This document shows positions 34,569 to 45,935 of a stretch of DNA of 64,000 nucleotides, piece after piece. This DNA is from Auriscalpium vulgare (lineage: Eukaryota; Basidiomycota; Agaricomycetes; Russulales; Auriscalpiaceae). Where the stretch lies: contig JAHBBC010000004.1 of the NCBI GenBank assembly GCA_019915015.1, positions 372,001-436,000 on the forward strand, in the 5' to 3' direction. The notes under the pieces were generated by a model. That model did no database searches and was not told the DNA's origin. It worked only from the letters and a program-made list of their open reading frames with translations. Numbering within the stretch: position 1 is the first letter of the stretch; the number at the start of each line of letters is the position of its first letter. The position numbers were made by a program, and so were the translations under genes.

Positions 34569-35579
34569 GGGCACACTTTGTGGCTGTTTTGGCAGGCCCG
34601 CCAAATCAATCTTTTGACTTAGCAATATTTTGCGTCGTCCATTGCCATTTGCCTCTCCCAGTGTTCTCTACACCCACACTCTCCACATTACGACCCGGAT
34701 TGTTGCCTTATGAGATCCCAAGGTGGGTTAAAGCAGTCCTGCACTGAGACAGGCGCCATTGAGCAAGCCCGTGGAAGCACATGAGGCGCCCAACTCACGA
34801 CGCTGAGCGCGTTCACTCCTTGTCCTACCGCTCCCTCACAATCTGGACACCCCTATCTGCAGCGCGAGCGCATCCCCAACCGGCAGCAAAGTGACGGTGC
34901 ACAGGCAATGGGGCCTTGCCACACTGATCCTGATATGTCAACATCCGCCTGGGCTTCAACCCGTGGCGACGATGTCTCGCCGCGCCCCACAGGCCACTGT
35001 TGGCAGTGGACTTCAATCCATGTCTACTTGCATTCAGCAAACTTCCAGCAAACGAGTAGGCGGGTCTGAGCGCGGTGAGTCGAGCAATCCCTGCGCCCTT
35101 TATGTACCTGCCTCATACCCCGGCTTCCACAGTGCACACTTCCCCACTGCTTCCCCGCACCTCTATCCGCACACTCCACTCCCCATTACCCATAGCTCAG
35201 TCTTAACGTCAATGACTTGGCATGCGCAGTCCCGTTGACGCCGCGCCTTTCATTGCCCCCCCGGCGCCGGGCACCGACATCCGGTTCTCGCACAACATAC
35301 ATCTCGGGCGTCCGACCGTGGCACGGTTACAACCACCCTCCCTCATCCCCTCCTACACCTTCGTCATTGAGCCTGAGATCAGGTGATCCATCAGGAGCCA
35401 GCTTGCCTCACTTTCCGTCGTCTCACCGTCACCCGCAGTTGTCATATCGGCCTTTCGGGCCAGCTGCCGCTGTATTTTGACTCTTCAAATAGGCATGTTT
35501 ATAAATTAGGTGTATATGTGTACAGACTAAGTCAAAAGATCAATTTGGCGGGCCTGCCAAAATGGCCACCAGTGTTCCC
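34569..35579. mobile_element. Non-autonomous element of about 1 kb with 53-bp inverted repeats
   Basis: 34569-34621 and 35527-35579 are inverted copies with a handful of mismatches and one small gap; the shared core is TTTTGGCAGGCCCGCCAAAT then CTTTTGACTTAG. The interior has no credible ORF. Just outside each repeat there is a hairpin: AGCCGGTAA (34526-34534) with TTACCGGCT (34560-34568), and a 17-bp pair at 35598-35614/35632-35648 with two mismatches. No target duplication could be fixed, so the true ends and superfamily are open. Confidence 0.6.
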
Positions 35580-35814
35580 AGGCCGTGTGCAAGTGACGCG
35601 GCTTGCCCGGCTCTAACGAACTCCGACGAAAAGAGCCGGGCTTGCCGCTTAGTCAACTTGTACACTTGCCCTGGTTATCACGAGGCTTGTCCAATAGCAC
35701 AAACCGAGTGTCATCCAAAGTTGGACGAAAGCATCCACCCCGTATCCTAACTCCAAGGTCCCAAAACAGGGCCGTACTACATCCAACTCGATTAGAGCAG
35801 GATCAGAGAGTCCA

Positions 35815-36654
35815 TTGACTGTGCATACAATACGTATGTCGACCCAACAGGCCTGCAAAGACGCTGGAGAATTGAGCAAGCGCGTGGTTGAACCATCGGC
35901 CCACACGGAGCCGGAGCGCCTGAGCGAAGAATTCGGAAACGATAGCGCAAGCGGCAAAAAGGCCGTCGAGAATGAGGAGAACGAGGGTGATGACACGAGA
36001 GCGTCAAAGGAGACAGGTAAACAGAAGGCGAAACAGCCTGAATCACCACCGGATGGCGGTGACGACACCAAACAGGTGTTACTGAAAGTATTAGATGAGT
36101 TCAGTACCACAATAGATGGGAACATAAGTGTCACTAACGGAGCCATTGAGATGGCTACCTAGGCCATGAAACGGGCCAATGAGGTGCGTGAAAGCATGCG
36201 CCAACTGCAGGATCGGTGGGTGGAAGTACACAGGAAACTGCAGGCATACCAGGGTCCGAATACACGCGACGAGGAGTCGATGCGTCAATCAACAACGATC
36301 AGCACACCGGCCTGGCAGCGAGATGGATCGGTAAACCCGGAGGAAATCTGGGTTAGTAACCTACAACTCGGCGAGGCACCTAGCTTCAAGTACATGAGCA
36401 CCACGTACACATTGGCGCAGTTGCTCGGGCCGCAAGGTCAGTGGGAGTCGGCAGAGAGCTATGCCTATCGCAATGAGGTAGTAAAGGACTACTACAAATG
36501 GAAGAGGACCCGCGCCATGGCCAATATCACGCATTTCGGTGTGCTGGGAAGGGCTGCAAGAAAAGTATTCGACGGTACCTGGGTGGGAAGGACGCTGCGT
36601 CAAGTGGAAATATGCAGAAACACGTGCGATCATGTTGGGGTGCCGAGGTCTTGA
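35815..36654 (+). pseudogene. Uncharacterised charged ORF with an in-frame stop
   Basis: One reading frame runs from about 35815 to 36654, interrupted only by TAG at 36160-36162. The first half is acidic and disordered (HTEPERLSEEFGND, ENEENEGDDTRASKE). The second half is helical and charged (KRANEVRESMRQLQDRWVEV), then VNPEEIWVSNLQLGEAPSF, TYTLAQLLGPQGQWESAES and YYKWKRTRAM. It overlaps the zinc-finger exon of the downstream hAT transposase in another frame at 36498-36654. It could be a 5' exon or accessory ORF of that element, or a gene the hAT landed in. Not recognised. Confidence 0.4.
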
Positions 36655-39129
36655 AGGCTGCCAAGGCTGCAAAGACGCAGGACGACGCCCGAGAGAATGT
36701 GACACAGCCGTACCTGCGTGATGGAACTATTACTGCGGTCTTCGAACGGAAGAGAAAGGAAAGATAATGTACTCACATCGTCAGCATACTAAGACTGAGA
36801 CCCGGTACGTCTCGCCTAGCTTTCAGGAGACTGGGGCTTGCTAATGCTTGTATGTGTACAGTGCGGAGATTGTCCGGTGGGTTGCTGAGTCGCAGCGCCC
36901 GTTCAGTATTGTGAAAGATTGCAGGTTCAATGTCTTGATGAAGACCGGCCGACCTGAATACTATATTCCGTCAGTGTCAACAGTGTCTCGCGACGTACGA
37001 AAGGTGTTCGCAAACACGCGAAAGCGTGTTGCGGAGATGCTCCAGGTGCGTAGAAAGATTTTGACGAACGGTCAGACCGACGAAAGCTGACAACGACTAC
37101 GGCATACCTCCACAGAACTACGACGGGGCACTCAACTTCACGACGGACGCATGGTCATCGCCAAACCATCGTGCGTTCGTCGTGATTGCCGTCCATCTTG
37201 AGAAGGATGGGGAACCATTCAGTCTTCTCTTGGACGTCGTTGAACTTGCTCGATCACACTCGGGGGGCTCAATATGGCGTTGTTGTTTGCTGAGATCCTG
37301 GATGACTTCGGTATTGACCACAAGGTAAGAGAGCCTGCTTCGCGTCAGGGACTGTTAACTGACATGAAGAAAGATACTGAGCATTACCTGTGATAATGCT
37401 TCCAACAATGACACCCTTATCTCCGAGCTGGCAGAGATTCTTGAAGAGTTTCCTGGCGATGTGAACCGCACACGATGCTTCCTACACATCGTGAATCTAG
37501 TTTCCAAGCAACTCCTCCATCAATTTGAGGTTCCAAAGCACAACACAAATGCTCACCTTGACGCCGCCGAGCAAGAACTTTGCGACCTTGCGGACGGCAT
37601 TGACCTTGAAGAGATTGTGTCTGAGGCGTGGGAGGCAGCGCTCCCTGGAAGCGAGGGGAATGATGATATCGACGGGTGGGTCGATGAGATGCGTGAACTG
37701 AATGAAGAGGAGCAGAAAAGCCTCGCGGAGGAGGTACACCCTGTCCGTCTGGCGCTGGTCAAGGTGAGCGCCCGCCACTCCGCCGCCACGTCACAAGGGC
37801 GCCTGTTCATCGTGACTCACACTATATGCTCCATCCAGCTCCGAAAGCTCTCCTACAAGATCCTCCACTCCACTACGAAACACGTACCCCGCTGATCTGA
37901 GATACTTGAGGAGAAGAACCTGAACGCACGCATGATGCCGCGAGACGTCTCAACCAGGTGGAACTCAACGTATGACATGCTCACCTTCTCGGTCAACTAT
38001 CAGGCGGCTATCGACACAATCACAGGGGAGAAGGGCTCCGACCTGCGCATGTATGAGCTTTCCAACGAGGAGTGGGAGATAGTGAAGCAATTTTGCCAGG
38101 TCTTGAAGGTACGCTCTTGCATTGGTCTCAGCAATTCACCTTTGCTTATCTTGACCCGCTTCACAGGTCATGAAGGATGCGACACTCTTTTTCTCTCGGG
38201 CGATACTCAATCTTACGACCGTCATCCCGGCAATGGACCACATCGACACGCAGCTGTCAACGCAGTCTCTCGATACAACTCTCAATCTATCCATCCGCGC
38301 ATCTTTGGGCCTCGCAAAGAAGACACTCAACCGGTACTACAGCTTGACCGACTCTTCCAAGGTTTACCGGATCGCCATGGCTATGTAACTCAGTTACAAC
38401 ACTATCTTTTAGCCGCTAACTATCATTCCAGTGTTACATCCTCGCCACAAACTGAACTACTTCAAGGCGGCACATTGGGAGCCCAAGTGGATCAACGCTG
38501 CGGCGTCGATCGTTCGCGATGTCTATGATAGGTCATATAAGGATAGGGATCTCAGTGGTGATTCAGACGACGACGGTGTTGACGAACAGCCTTCGGTCCG
38601 TGTCCATTGCTCTGCTGCAATGCAAGTTTCTAAATTCTTACCGCACTTTAGACGTCATCCAACATCTTCGACAACCTTCCTGCGCTCTGCACCCCAGCTC
38701 GCTCGGAGCTACGCGACAAGCTCAGCGTCTACCTCAGCACGAACTGTGAAGATGTCAAGGATGCTGTACGCTGGTGGACAGATAAGGCCGCGACGTGGCC
38801 GAGGTTGTCGCGCATGGCACTCGACTACCTTACGATCCCAGGTGCGTGTGCTGCATCATGGTCATGTTCTCAGGCTTATACTCATTCTCTTTCTAGCAAC
38901 CTCCGTCGACGTCAAGCGTGCCTTTAGCAAGGGGCGCCTCCTCCTTTCCCACATCCGCAACCGCCTGTCAGCACAGAGCACTCGCGCTCTGCTCTGCCTT
39001 GGAGCCTGGGTCCCTCTTGGTCTTGTGCAAGACCAAGATGTCTTATCAGTTGCCCGACTGCCAGAGATTGAAGGAGACGATGAGGTTGAGTTGCCGGATG
39101 GATGGGACCGTATTAGAGTCAATCAGTAG
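36498..39129 (+). pseudogene. hAT-family transposase, nearly complete but broken
   Basis: Order of motifs: BED-type zinc finger (FRCAGKGCKKSIRRYLG, SGNMQKHVRSCWG), then RPFSIVKDCRFNVLMKTGRP, the catalytic region with FTTDAWSSPNHRAFVVIAV, ITCDNASNND and CFLHIVNLVSKQ, then DVSTRWNSTYDMLTF, HPRHKLNYFKAA, WWTDKAATWPRLSRMALDYL and the C-terminal hAT dimerisation segment (SVDVKRAFSKGRLLLSHIRN, STRALLCLGAW), ending TAG at 39129. Several short introns with good sites are preserved (for example 38,842-38,896). Lesions: a one-base insertion near 36755, an extra base in a G run near 37263, and a CGA-to-TGA stop near 37893. hAT enzymes excise and reinsert elements leaving 8-bp duplications; the ends of this element were not found. 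Confidence 0.8.
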
Positions 39130-39426
39130 TTGTAGTTTGCGTGCATTATGTACAGGAGGTGTTACGATTCCTTTGAATTGTTGCTTATGTCATCTACATC
39201 CAGCATTTTTTTGACCCATGCAACGACAGTCTGTGTCGCCTTTTTTGGAAATTCACTCCCACGCTTTGTTCACTCGCGCTTTCGGCTCCCTCACTGGCCT
39301 CAAAGGATGATAAACTGTACACATGTATTGTTGCCTATGAAACATTACTGAGACCATACAATGCGCACAGTGATCATATTGCCAGGATTGAACATCAAAC
39401 AGTGCACAGTCAGTAGGAAAAGACAA

Positions 39427-39475
39427 TGACATCATTTCGGGTTTTAAAGTGTATTTAAAAGCCGAAATGACGTCA
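39427..39475. repeat. Imperfect palindrome ending in TGACATCA/TGACGTCA, copy A site 1
   Basis: The left arm starts TGACATCATTTCGG and the right arm ends CCGAAATGACGTCA. TGACGTCA is the consensus CRE/ATF bZIP site. Confidence 0.75.
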
Positions 39476-39909
39476 TCGCATTGAGCTCAAGTGTTGGTGA
39501 CAAATATTGTTTAGCATCTAGCAGTGCTGCCCTGGACCACAGGCCATCACCAGGTGCCACCCAACAATGCGCAGTGCCGTCCACCAGTGCAGCTACACGC
39601 GCCCTGCATGGAGTGATACCTGCTACCGCACCCCCCGACCGAACCCCAACCTGCTCTCGGTGCATGCCACCCCTAGCGTGTCACCTATGTTGCCTGTCAT
39701 CGCCATGTATCCATATCTTTTGACAATACTCACACAGCGCTAGCACACCTTCAGCAACATCAGTACTCTGCTCACTCTGACACTCTTACACTGCAGACAA
39801 CATCCACACATTAAGCAACACCCCAACTGGGCTGTTATCTATATGCCTCGTAAGTGCATTTCCTCGTGTGTAGGTACATGTTGTTATCACCATGGCAACA
39901 GTGCAACTT

Positions 39910-39961
39910 ATGACATCACTCCGGTAACTAACCGACAGTTTAGTGACCGGAGTGACGTCAT
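39910..39961. repeat. Imperfect palindrome ending in TGACATCA/TGACGTCA, copy A site 2
   Basis: 21-bp arms (39910-39930 and 39941-39961) with two mismatches and a 10-nt loop; each arm ends in a CRE-type octamer. Confidence 0.8.
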
Positions 39962-40369
39962 ATTTGTTGGGGAAATTGGGTCCACATGATCTACAAGAAG
40001 AGGGTCTGACGCACTCGAAGCACAATGAGAGAGGTAAAAGGCTGATAGCAGTGTACACTAAGAGCCAGCTACGTGCATACAACATAAGGTTCGTGCGAAC
40101 TGTATAGTACCCGGAAGTTGCCGACACAGCCTTGAGCTTGCTCACGTGATATATCCAACAACATTTTACCTTGCCCACCTCCACAGTGTGTCCTATACAT
40201 CTGCCGTGCCCGCAATTCTGGAGGTAGCAGGTCGTCGAGTGCTGTGGGTCATTGCTCATACTTACTGGATTCGACTCGGACTCTCATGTTGACATGTGTT
40301 TGGTCCATTTGGAGCGTATTCAACGTGGAATCGTATTGCCGTGCTAAGCATCAGCCCACTCCCAGCAAG

Positions 40370-43285
40370 TTAGGGATACACAAGTTAGGGATACAAATAG
40401 ACTGCCAACCCGTCCACATACCCGTGGACCCACGAACCCACATAACCCGTCACATACCCTTACCCGTATGCAATGGGTACGACCCGGCGTGGGTACGGGT
40501 GTGGGTAAGGCCTGAGACACCCATGGGTTCACCCGTGCAAAACACTACCGCAAGGCCCCTCGGGCAGATGCGACTGCAAGTTGTAGGGTTTGGTAATATA
40601 GGAAGGGCCTTTCACGTGTCGCCGGGTCTGCTTATATCCTGGTCAACATGGGTACGTCTGAATCATTGCTTTACAAGCTGCTAACCGAACGTCATCTTGA
40701 TAGTGGGTGCAACTCCCGCGCGCACATCAGGCAGACTCCCCATACAAGACCTTCTTATGCGGACCGTAATGAAAACACCAATGCCCTGGTACCAGACTAG
40801 GTCAGGCTGATAGTGCTTGTTTCAGTGCCACTGGCAAGCAAACCTGTTCAATCCAAAGTTGCTATGTTCCATTGTTTTCTTGCTTTGCTCTTGTAGGCGC
40901 ATCTGAAGGCCTCACATCACATGCTGCTTTGTTCATGAATCGCTCACACCCTGCCGACCAGCAGGATTGATGATAGGGAATGAAGATCAAGCCACCGACT
41001 CGGTCTATCGATGACGTGCGAGACCCATGACAATAACCGTACGTGTTAGTCTGTGCAGTTGCTCCTTCATTCACCGTTCTGCAGCGTCCACAGCGCCCAA
41101 AGCCCCTGAAACTGCGCACCCTTCCCTCCCCTGCTTAAGTCCATGCGGCACCCCCGCAAGGCCCCTCAGGCAGATGCGTGTTGTCCACGCTGCCGCCCCA
41201 CGGCCCTCCTGCACAGGCCCTCACCCCGCGCTCCTCGCACCACCTGGGCCTGAAGCCTCTGCAACCGCCTTGCCCATGTGGCCCCTGCCACCAGGCCAGT
41301 ACGACAAAGGTGCCTCCTGAAAGCCACCGCCTGCACCACTCCTCCACTGTCCGTCCACCTGGAGCCCTGTACCGCCGTGTTTTTCACCCGCCTTCTTTCC
41401 CCATTCTTGGTTTGCATCTTTGTTGCTGCCTTGGTATCATGTCGCATCTTCCAGCTCGGCGGACGCCGCCCCCGCATCTCCCCCCCACATTCGTATGACT
41501 CGCATGGGTGGACACGTTCTATTGTGCTGCGAGGTGAAGAATACTGTTCTGCTTCCGTGTCAGTACAACCATCGACGCCCCATCCTCATGTTGTTGTCGT
41601 GGATTCGCACCGCGCACACAAGGCAACAGCTGCCCATCTCACACTTGGTGTGAAATGGCCAGTGCACGCATGGCAGTACAATTACTCTTAATCGTTGGGA
41701 GGGAGGAGGGCAGGTATCTTCTTGATTTGAAGATAGACTGAATTACAGATTATCAACAAAGGCGTTGTGTCAGCCATAAGGTAGATGTTGTTTGGGTTAA
41801 CACGTGTCTTGTCTGGAAGAACAAGTTTGTTATGTCCGTCTTACCCCAGATCTTCTTCCCCTTTGTGGAATCAGTGAGGATATTCTCAATACACGAAAGG
41901 GGTAAGAGTCTGGGACAGTTTTGGCATTGAGCACACTGTAGTTGTTCACCTCCTGTGGGAGGGTGGTGAAGTCTGCCTTCAGGATGATAAAGGCGGGCAA
42001 CACCTAGGGACTCAACAAGGGGGCAAATCCTCCCCGTGGCCACATGCTAGTTGAGGAGGGTGCACCATGCTTTGTAGTCCTTGCAAGGACAGCTGTATGA
42101 TTGTGTTGCAATTTTCTGCATAGCATCCTTGAGTCAGATGCGGTGATAGAGGGCCAAGATTCAAGGGCTATGCATTGCATTTGGTGGACTGCTCTAGATG
42201 CTTGGGTGAGTTGGGTGAGCCATGCGGTAATGTGGCTGGCTGCGTGCGGACAGGTGATGCAACTGCATAGGGATGCTAGGGCAAAGCTGTGGTATTGACT
42301 GCGAGTGTGTGCCAGCTTGTCTAAATATATAGCGAGTTGGTGCGACCTTGGGCAAATATTGCAAGACTGTGGCAAACGTCATCTGACAATGTGCAGGTGT
42401 GAGCGAGCGTCAGGCAAACTGCATGGAGCTACTGTGCAAACAGCTACAGAGCTAGCTGTCGTGTGAGTGGGTGAGTGAAAGTGATAGCATTGGGGATACC
42501 TGGTGAAGATAGGAGCTGCTGCATAAGCGCCGCAGTGCATCAAGAGACTTCAGTTCCGTGGGGCACCCTCCGGGCCCACTCGGTATACTCCGCGGGGACC
42601 CTGCGGAGTCCCACATGCACCCCGCAGGCGCAGACCCGCCCAGTCATTGCTGGAGCGGCTGGAGCTCGTGCGCAGCGCATGAGACGCCGCGAGGTCCTTG
42701 CGGGAGCCGCCAGGACCGTGTGTGGCGGGGGCTCAGCGGCACCGTTGATACGCCTGCTACGCGTGTGGCTACTGTTTGCGCATTTTCGATGCACTGTGGC
42801 ACTCGCACAAGTGGCTCCGACCGTTGCCATGCATCCCCGACTCTATCGTTCTCGCCGAAACACTCGCACAACAGCTAGCTCTGTAGCTGTCCGCGCAATC
42901 GTTCGCTGCAGTTCGCCGACGCTCGCTCTCACTCGCACATCATCCTACGACAGTCGCCGAAGTCACGCCACGTCCCCTGCACCCTAGTCACTCATCAGCA
43001 GTCAGACAATGTTCTCCCAAGGTCGCACCGACTCGCTATACGTTCAGGCGTGCATACACAGCTCGCGCACACTCGCACTCAACATCGCTGCTTCGCCCGA
43101 GCATCGCTACACGTTTGCATCGTTCTCCTGAGCCAGCCACGTCATCGCCGAGGTCGCCCGACTCGTCCGAGCATCTAGAGCAATCCATCAACTGCATAGT
43201 CCGTCGGATCTTGGCCATGTCTCACATCAATTAGCCCACATCACCGAAGCCAGAGCCATGAGATAGCGACCCCGTCCACGTCGTC
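40370..43285. other. No recognisable gene
   Basis: ACAAGTTAGGGATAC is repeated in tandem near 40368-40398. 40400-40530 is rich in ACCCGT/GGGTAC words. CAAGGCCCCTCxGGCAGATG recurs at 40551 and 41158. The end of this block at 41679-41694 carries a variant of the palindrome described at 45896. No supported ORF. Confidence 0.5.
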
Positions 43286-43800
43286 GCAGCCGTTCGCCGG
43301 CGCTCGCCTGTACTCAGCGGACACAGCTGCACATGCCCGACCTCCCAGCGACTCAGAGATGCAGCGCAGACTCGCAGACCATCGAGCTATTGCCCAGCGA
43401 CATCGGAGACGCTCCCCGAGCCCGAGACATCAGCGGACCGGATCATCAACCACTTCTGATGCATTGCTGTTGCATCCCGAGCATCCCGGAGGTTTCGCCG
43501 AAGATAGCATCATAGTTGCGCCTAGACCGTCGCGATACTGTCCCCTCATGTCGCAGCCGTTCACCGACGTTCGCCTATGTTCAGCGAGCTCAGCTACACG
43601 TCTAGGGTCTCTCAGCAACTCGCCAACGATACAGTGACTCGCTGAACATCGAGATATCACTCAGCAACGTAGGAGACAGTGCCCAAGCCCGAGCCATCAG
43701 TGACCCGGATCAACGACCACTTTTGATGCGTCGCTGATGCGCCCCGAGTGTCCCGGAGACTTTGCTGGAGATATCTCCGCTTTTGTGTCTAGGCCTTTGA
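43286..43800. repeat. Diverged tandem duplication, 267-bp unit
   Basis: GCAGCCGTTCxCCGxCGxTCGCCT begins at 43286 and 43553. Later matching words include AGCCCGAG, CATCAG and GATGC(A/G), each at the same offset. The copies have many substitutions, so the duplication is old. The sequence is rich in TCGCCGA/ACTCGCAC words and encodes nothing clear. Confidence 0.65.
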
Positions 43801-43934
43801 TATCTCTTCTCTCTCATTCGCTATAATTCGCCGATGCTTCGCACGGCTTCGCTGACTGCATCGCATGACTCGTGTAGCTACTCCGACGCATTTTCCCATG
43901 TATAAGTGTAGCTAGCAGTGTCTGCATGCAATAG

Positions 43935-45788
43935 GAACTTCTCCCCCCAGAGACAGCACCTCAAACCTCGAGAACTATCGTCTTTCACCTTCGCAGCGCA
44001 TCGTTTAGCCCTGGTGTTCTCAAGCTTTGTCATGGATTACCTGTTATGATAAAGCGCAACGAAGCAACGGAAGTGTGTGTTACCAATGGTGCAGAAGGAA
44101 CTGTTGTAGGTTGGCAATCACATGCAATAGATGATGACAGAGAAACTCTGGATGTTGTATTTGTAAAGTTGACAAAGCCACCAACCAATGTTCACCTTGA
44201 AGGTCTGCCAGAGAATGTTGTGCCACTGTCCAAACAATCTATACCTATTAAATGCAATACTCCCAATGACGGAAATGTCTTCATCTCTAGAGACCAGGTC
44301 CCTATTGTGCCCAATTTTGCTATGACAGACTATGCATCACAGGGAAGAACACGTCCCTTTAATGTTGTTGACCCATTCAGGTGTCGTACCCACTACTCTA
44401 TGTACACCTGTCTATCAAGAAGTGCAAGCTTGGATGGCACTATTTTAATGCGTGACTTTTCCACAGCCATTATAACAGGGGGTCTCCCTGGCCATGTGCG
44501 CCAGGAGTTTAGAGAGTTAGAGCTGTTAGATGAAATTACTCGGTTGCGCTATATAGGTGAACTTCCCAGTGATATCAATGCCTCCACACGTAGCACATTG
44601 ATCAAGCAGTATAGAGCCTGGGTTGGAGCTGACCATGTGCCGGGCAATGTGCATTCTTCTATCAAGTGGTCCAAGTATAACCCACTGGTAATACCAGAAG
44701 TGGGTGAAGATGCCCCATGGCAGCGAGTCACATCCAAGGGAAATCAAAGGTCAAAAACCCCAAAATCAGCCGGACAGGGGACAAAGCGAAAATATGATGA
44801 CACTGACCTTGGCAATGGTTTTGTCCCTGCCATAGGGACTCAGCCAGTAGCCCAACTTAATACTGATAATGGGCCTGCTCGCATTGTAAAAAGAAGAAAG
44901 GTTGTAGCCAATGTAAGTTCAATTGCCATCTCAGGTAGAGAACGCAGGGGCTATATCTGGAATGCAGATACCTGGAGTTGTGCTTATGACAGTTTGCTCA
45001 CAATTCTCTTTCAAGTTTTCATAAGCCACAATCAAATATGGACTAGAGATGTTGCTTCAATAAATCCTTATATCACTTTGATATCTGAGGGATGGAATCA
45101 GATCATGACTGGACAGCCCCTCACTACTCTTGAACAGTCTCGTAATTCTCTCCAGGCTCAACTTCACCAAATGGATCCCAATGGATATCCAATGGATAAT
45201 GCCAATGGTACTGATATTTATAGTCTCTGCCGTTTGATGCTGTCAAGTGACAAGTACCTTTTTCACATTAGACACAAATGTACATCTTGCAATACTATCA
45301 TATCTGATAGACAATACAACACCCCTTTCTGGACCTTGGAGAAGGATGTCAGTCAGCCTGTATCATCAGAGTTAAACAAGCTATTAGAATTAAAGACTAC
45401 CCGTCTCTGTCAATTATGCCAAAGACCTTTGGTGAAGATAACAGACTTGAGTGCCCATCCACCTCCTCTAATTGGAATTGCTTTGCCTTATGCAGGTACA
45501 ACAAAGTTGAAGATAAAACAGACTATGCATGTTGGCTGCAGCAATAACAAGGTCATGTACAAGCTGAAAGGTATTATTTATTTTGGGCATGCTCATTTTA
45601 CTGCACGCATAATAGGAGACTCAGCTGAAACATGGTTTCATGATGGAATAACTACAGGCAGAGTGTGTATATCTGAGGAGAAATTGAATAGTATATCTGA
45701 TATATATCAAACTAGAGGATACAAGGCATCTGTTTTAATCTATAGTACAGTATACAAAAATACAACTGTCCCTGCTTTGGCCTCATAA
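43935..45788 (+). pseudogene. Helitron RepHel fragment: PIF1-type helicase C-terminus fused to a USP-like protease domain
   Basis: The open frame starts after a TAG at 43932-43934; the first ATG is 44046, giving 580 residues. Upstream in frame is LPPETAPQTS and VLKLCHGLPVMIKRNEATE, normal for the helicase of basidiomycete Helitrons. Counting from 44046, motifs V/VI are seen at 94-103 (TDYASQGRTR) and 120-131 (YTCLSRSASLDG). The rest is a papain-like domain: W-S-C312-A-Y-D as nucleophile box, CTSC (412-415) and CQLC (455-458) as a zinc-finger pair, and H517-F-T-A-R with W530-F-H-D533 resembling the USP GHYTAY...FDD box. The Rep endonuclease and helicase motifs I-IV are absent, so the element is 5'-truncated. 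Its AT content is higher than the neighbours'. ATAAGACA/TGTCTTAT forms a hairpin over the stop codon. Confidence 0.75.
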
Positions 45789-45874
45789 GACAAGCCTTGA
45801 TGTCTTATTATATCATACTTGAAGTACATATGTAACTACACCAGGCAGTCAGTTGTATATTGAATATCCGAGCC

Positions 45875-45911
45875 CCTCCCCCCTCCCCCCCTAAACGATT
45901 AAGAGTAATCG
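45875..45911. repeat. C-run followed by palindrome CGATTAAGAGTAATCG
   Basis: Four C tracts (4-7 C) separated by single T at about 45873-45891 give a G-quadruplex-capable minus strand. Immediately after, 45896-45911 is a palindrome with 6-bp arms and a 4-nt loop, also present at 57738-57753 and, as a variant in inverse orientation, at 41679-41694. Confidence 0.75.
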
Positions 45912-45935
45912 TGCTGCCATGCGTGCATTGGCCCA

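Larger units (their letters stand above)
39163..40369 (+). mobile_element. 1.2-kb repeat, copy A
   Basis: About 1207 bp, highly similar to the reverse complement of 51629-52834. It begins TACGATTCCTTTGAAT and ends CCCACTCCCAGCAAG. No terminal inverted repeats and no credible long ORF. Both copies sit between two T residues with no target duplication. One end carries a small hairpin (AATTC/GAATC around AAAG; six pairs in copy B). Two long imperfect palindromes with TGACGTCA/TGACATCA ends lie inside (39427-39475 and 39910-39961). These traits point to a rolling-circle (Helitron2/Helentron-like) non-autonomous element, but that is inference. Confidence 0.7.

Noticed and set aside
40368..40400. 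TTAGGG words suggesting a telomere
   Set aside because: Only two TTAGGG words within a 15-bp tandem duplication, in the interior of a transposon block.
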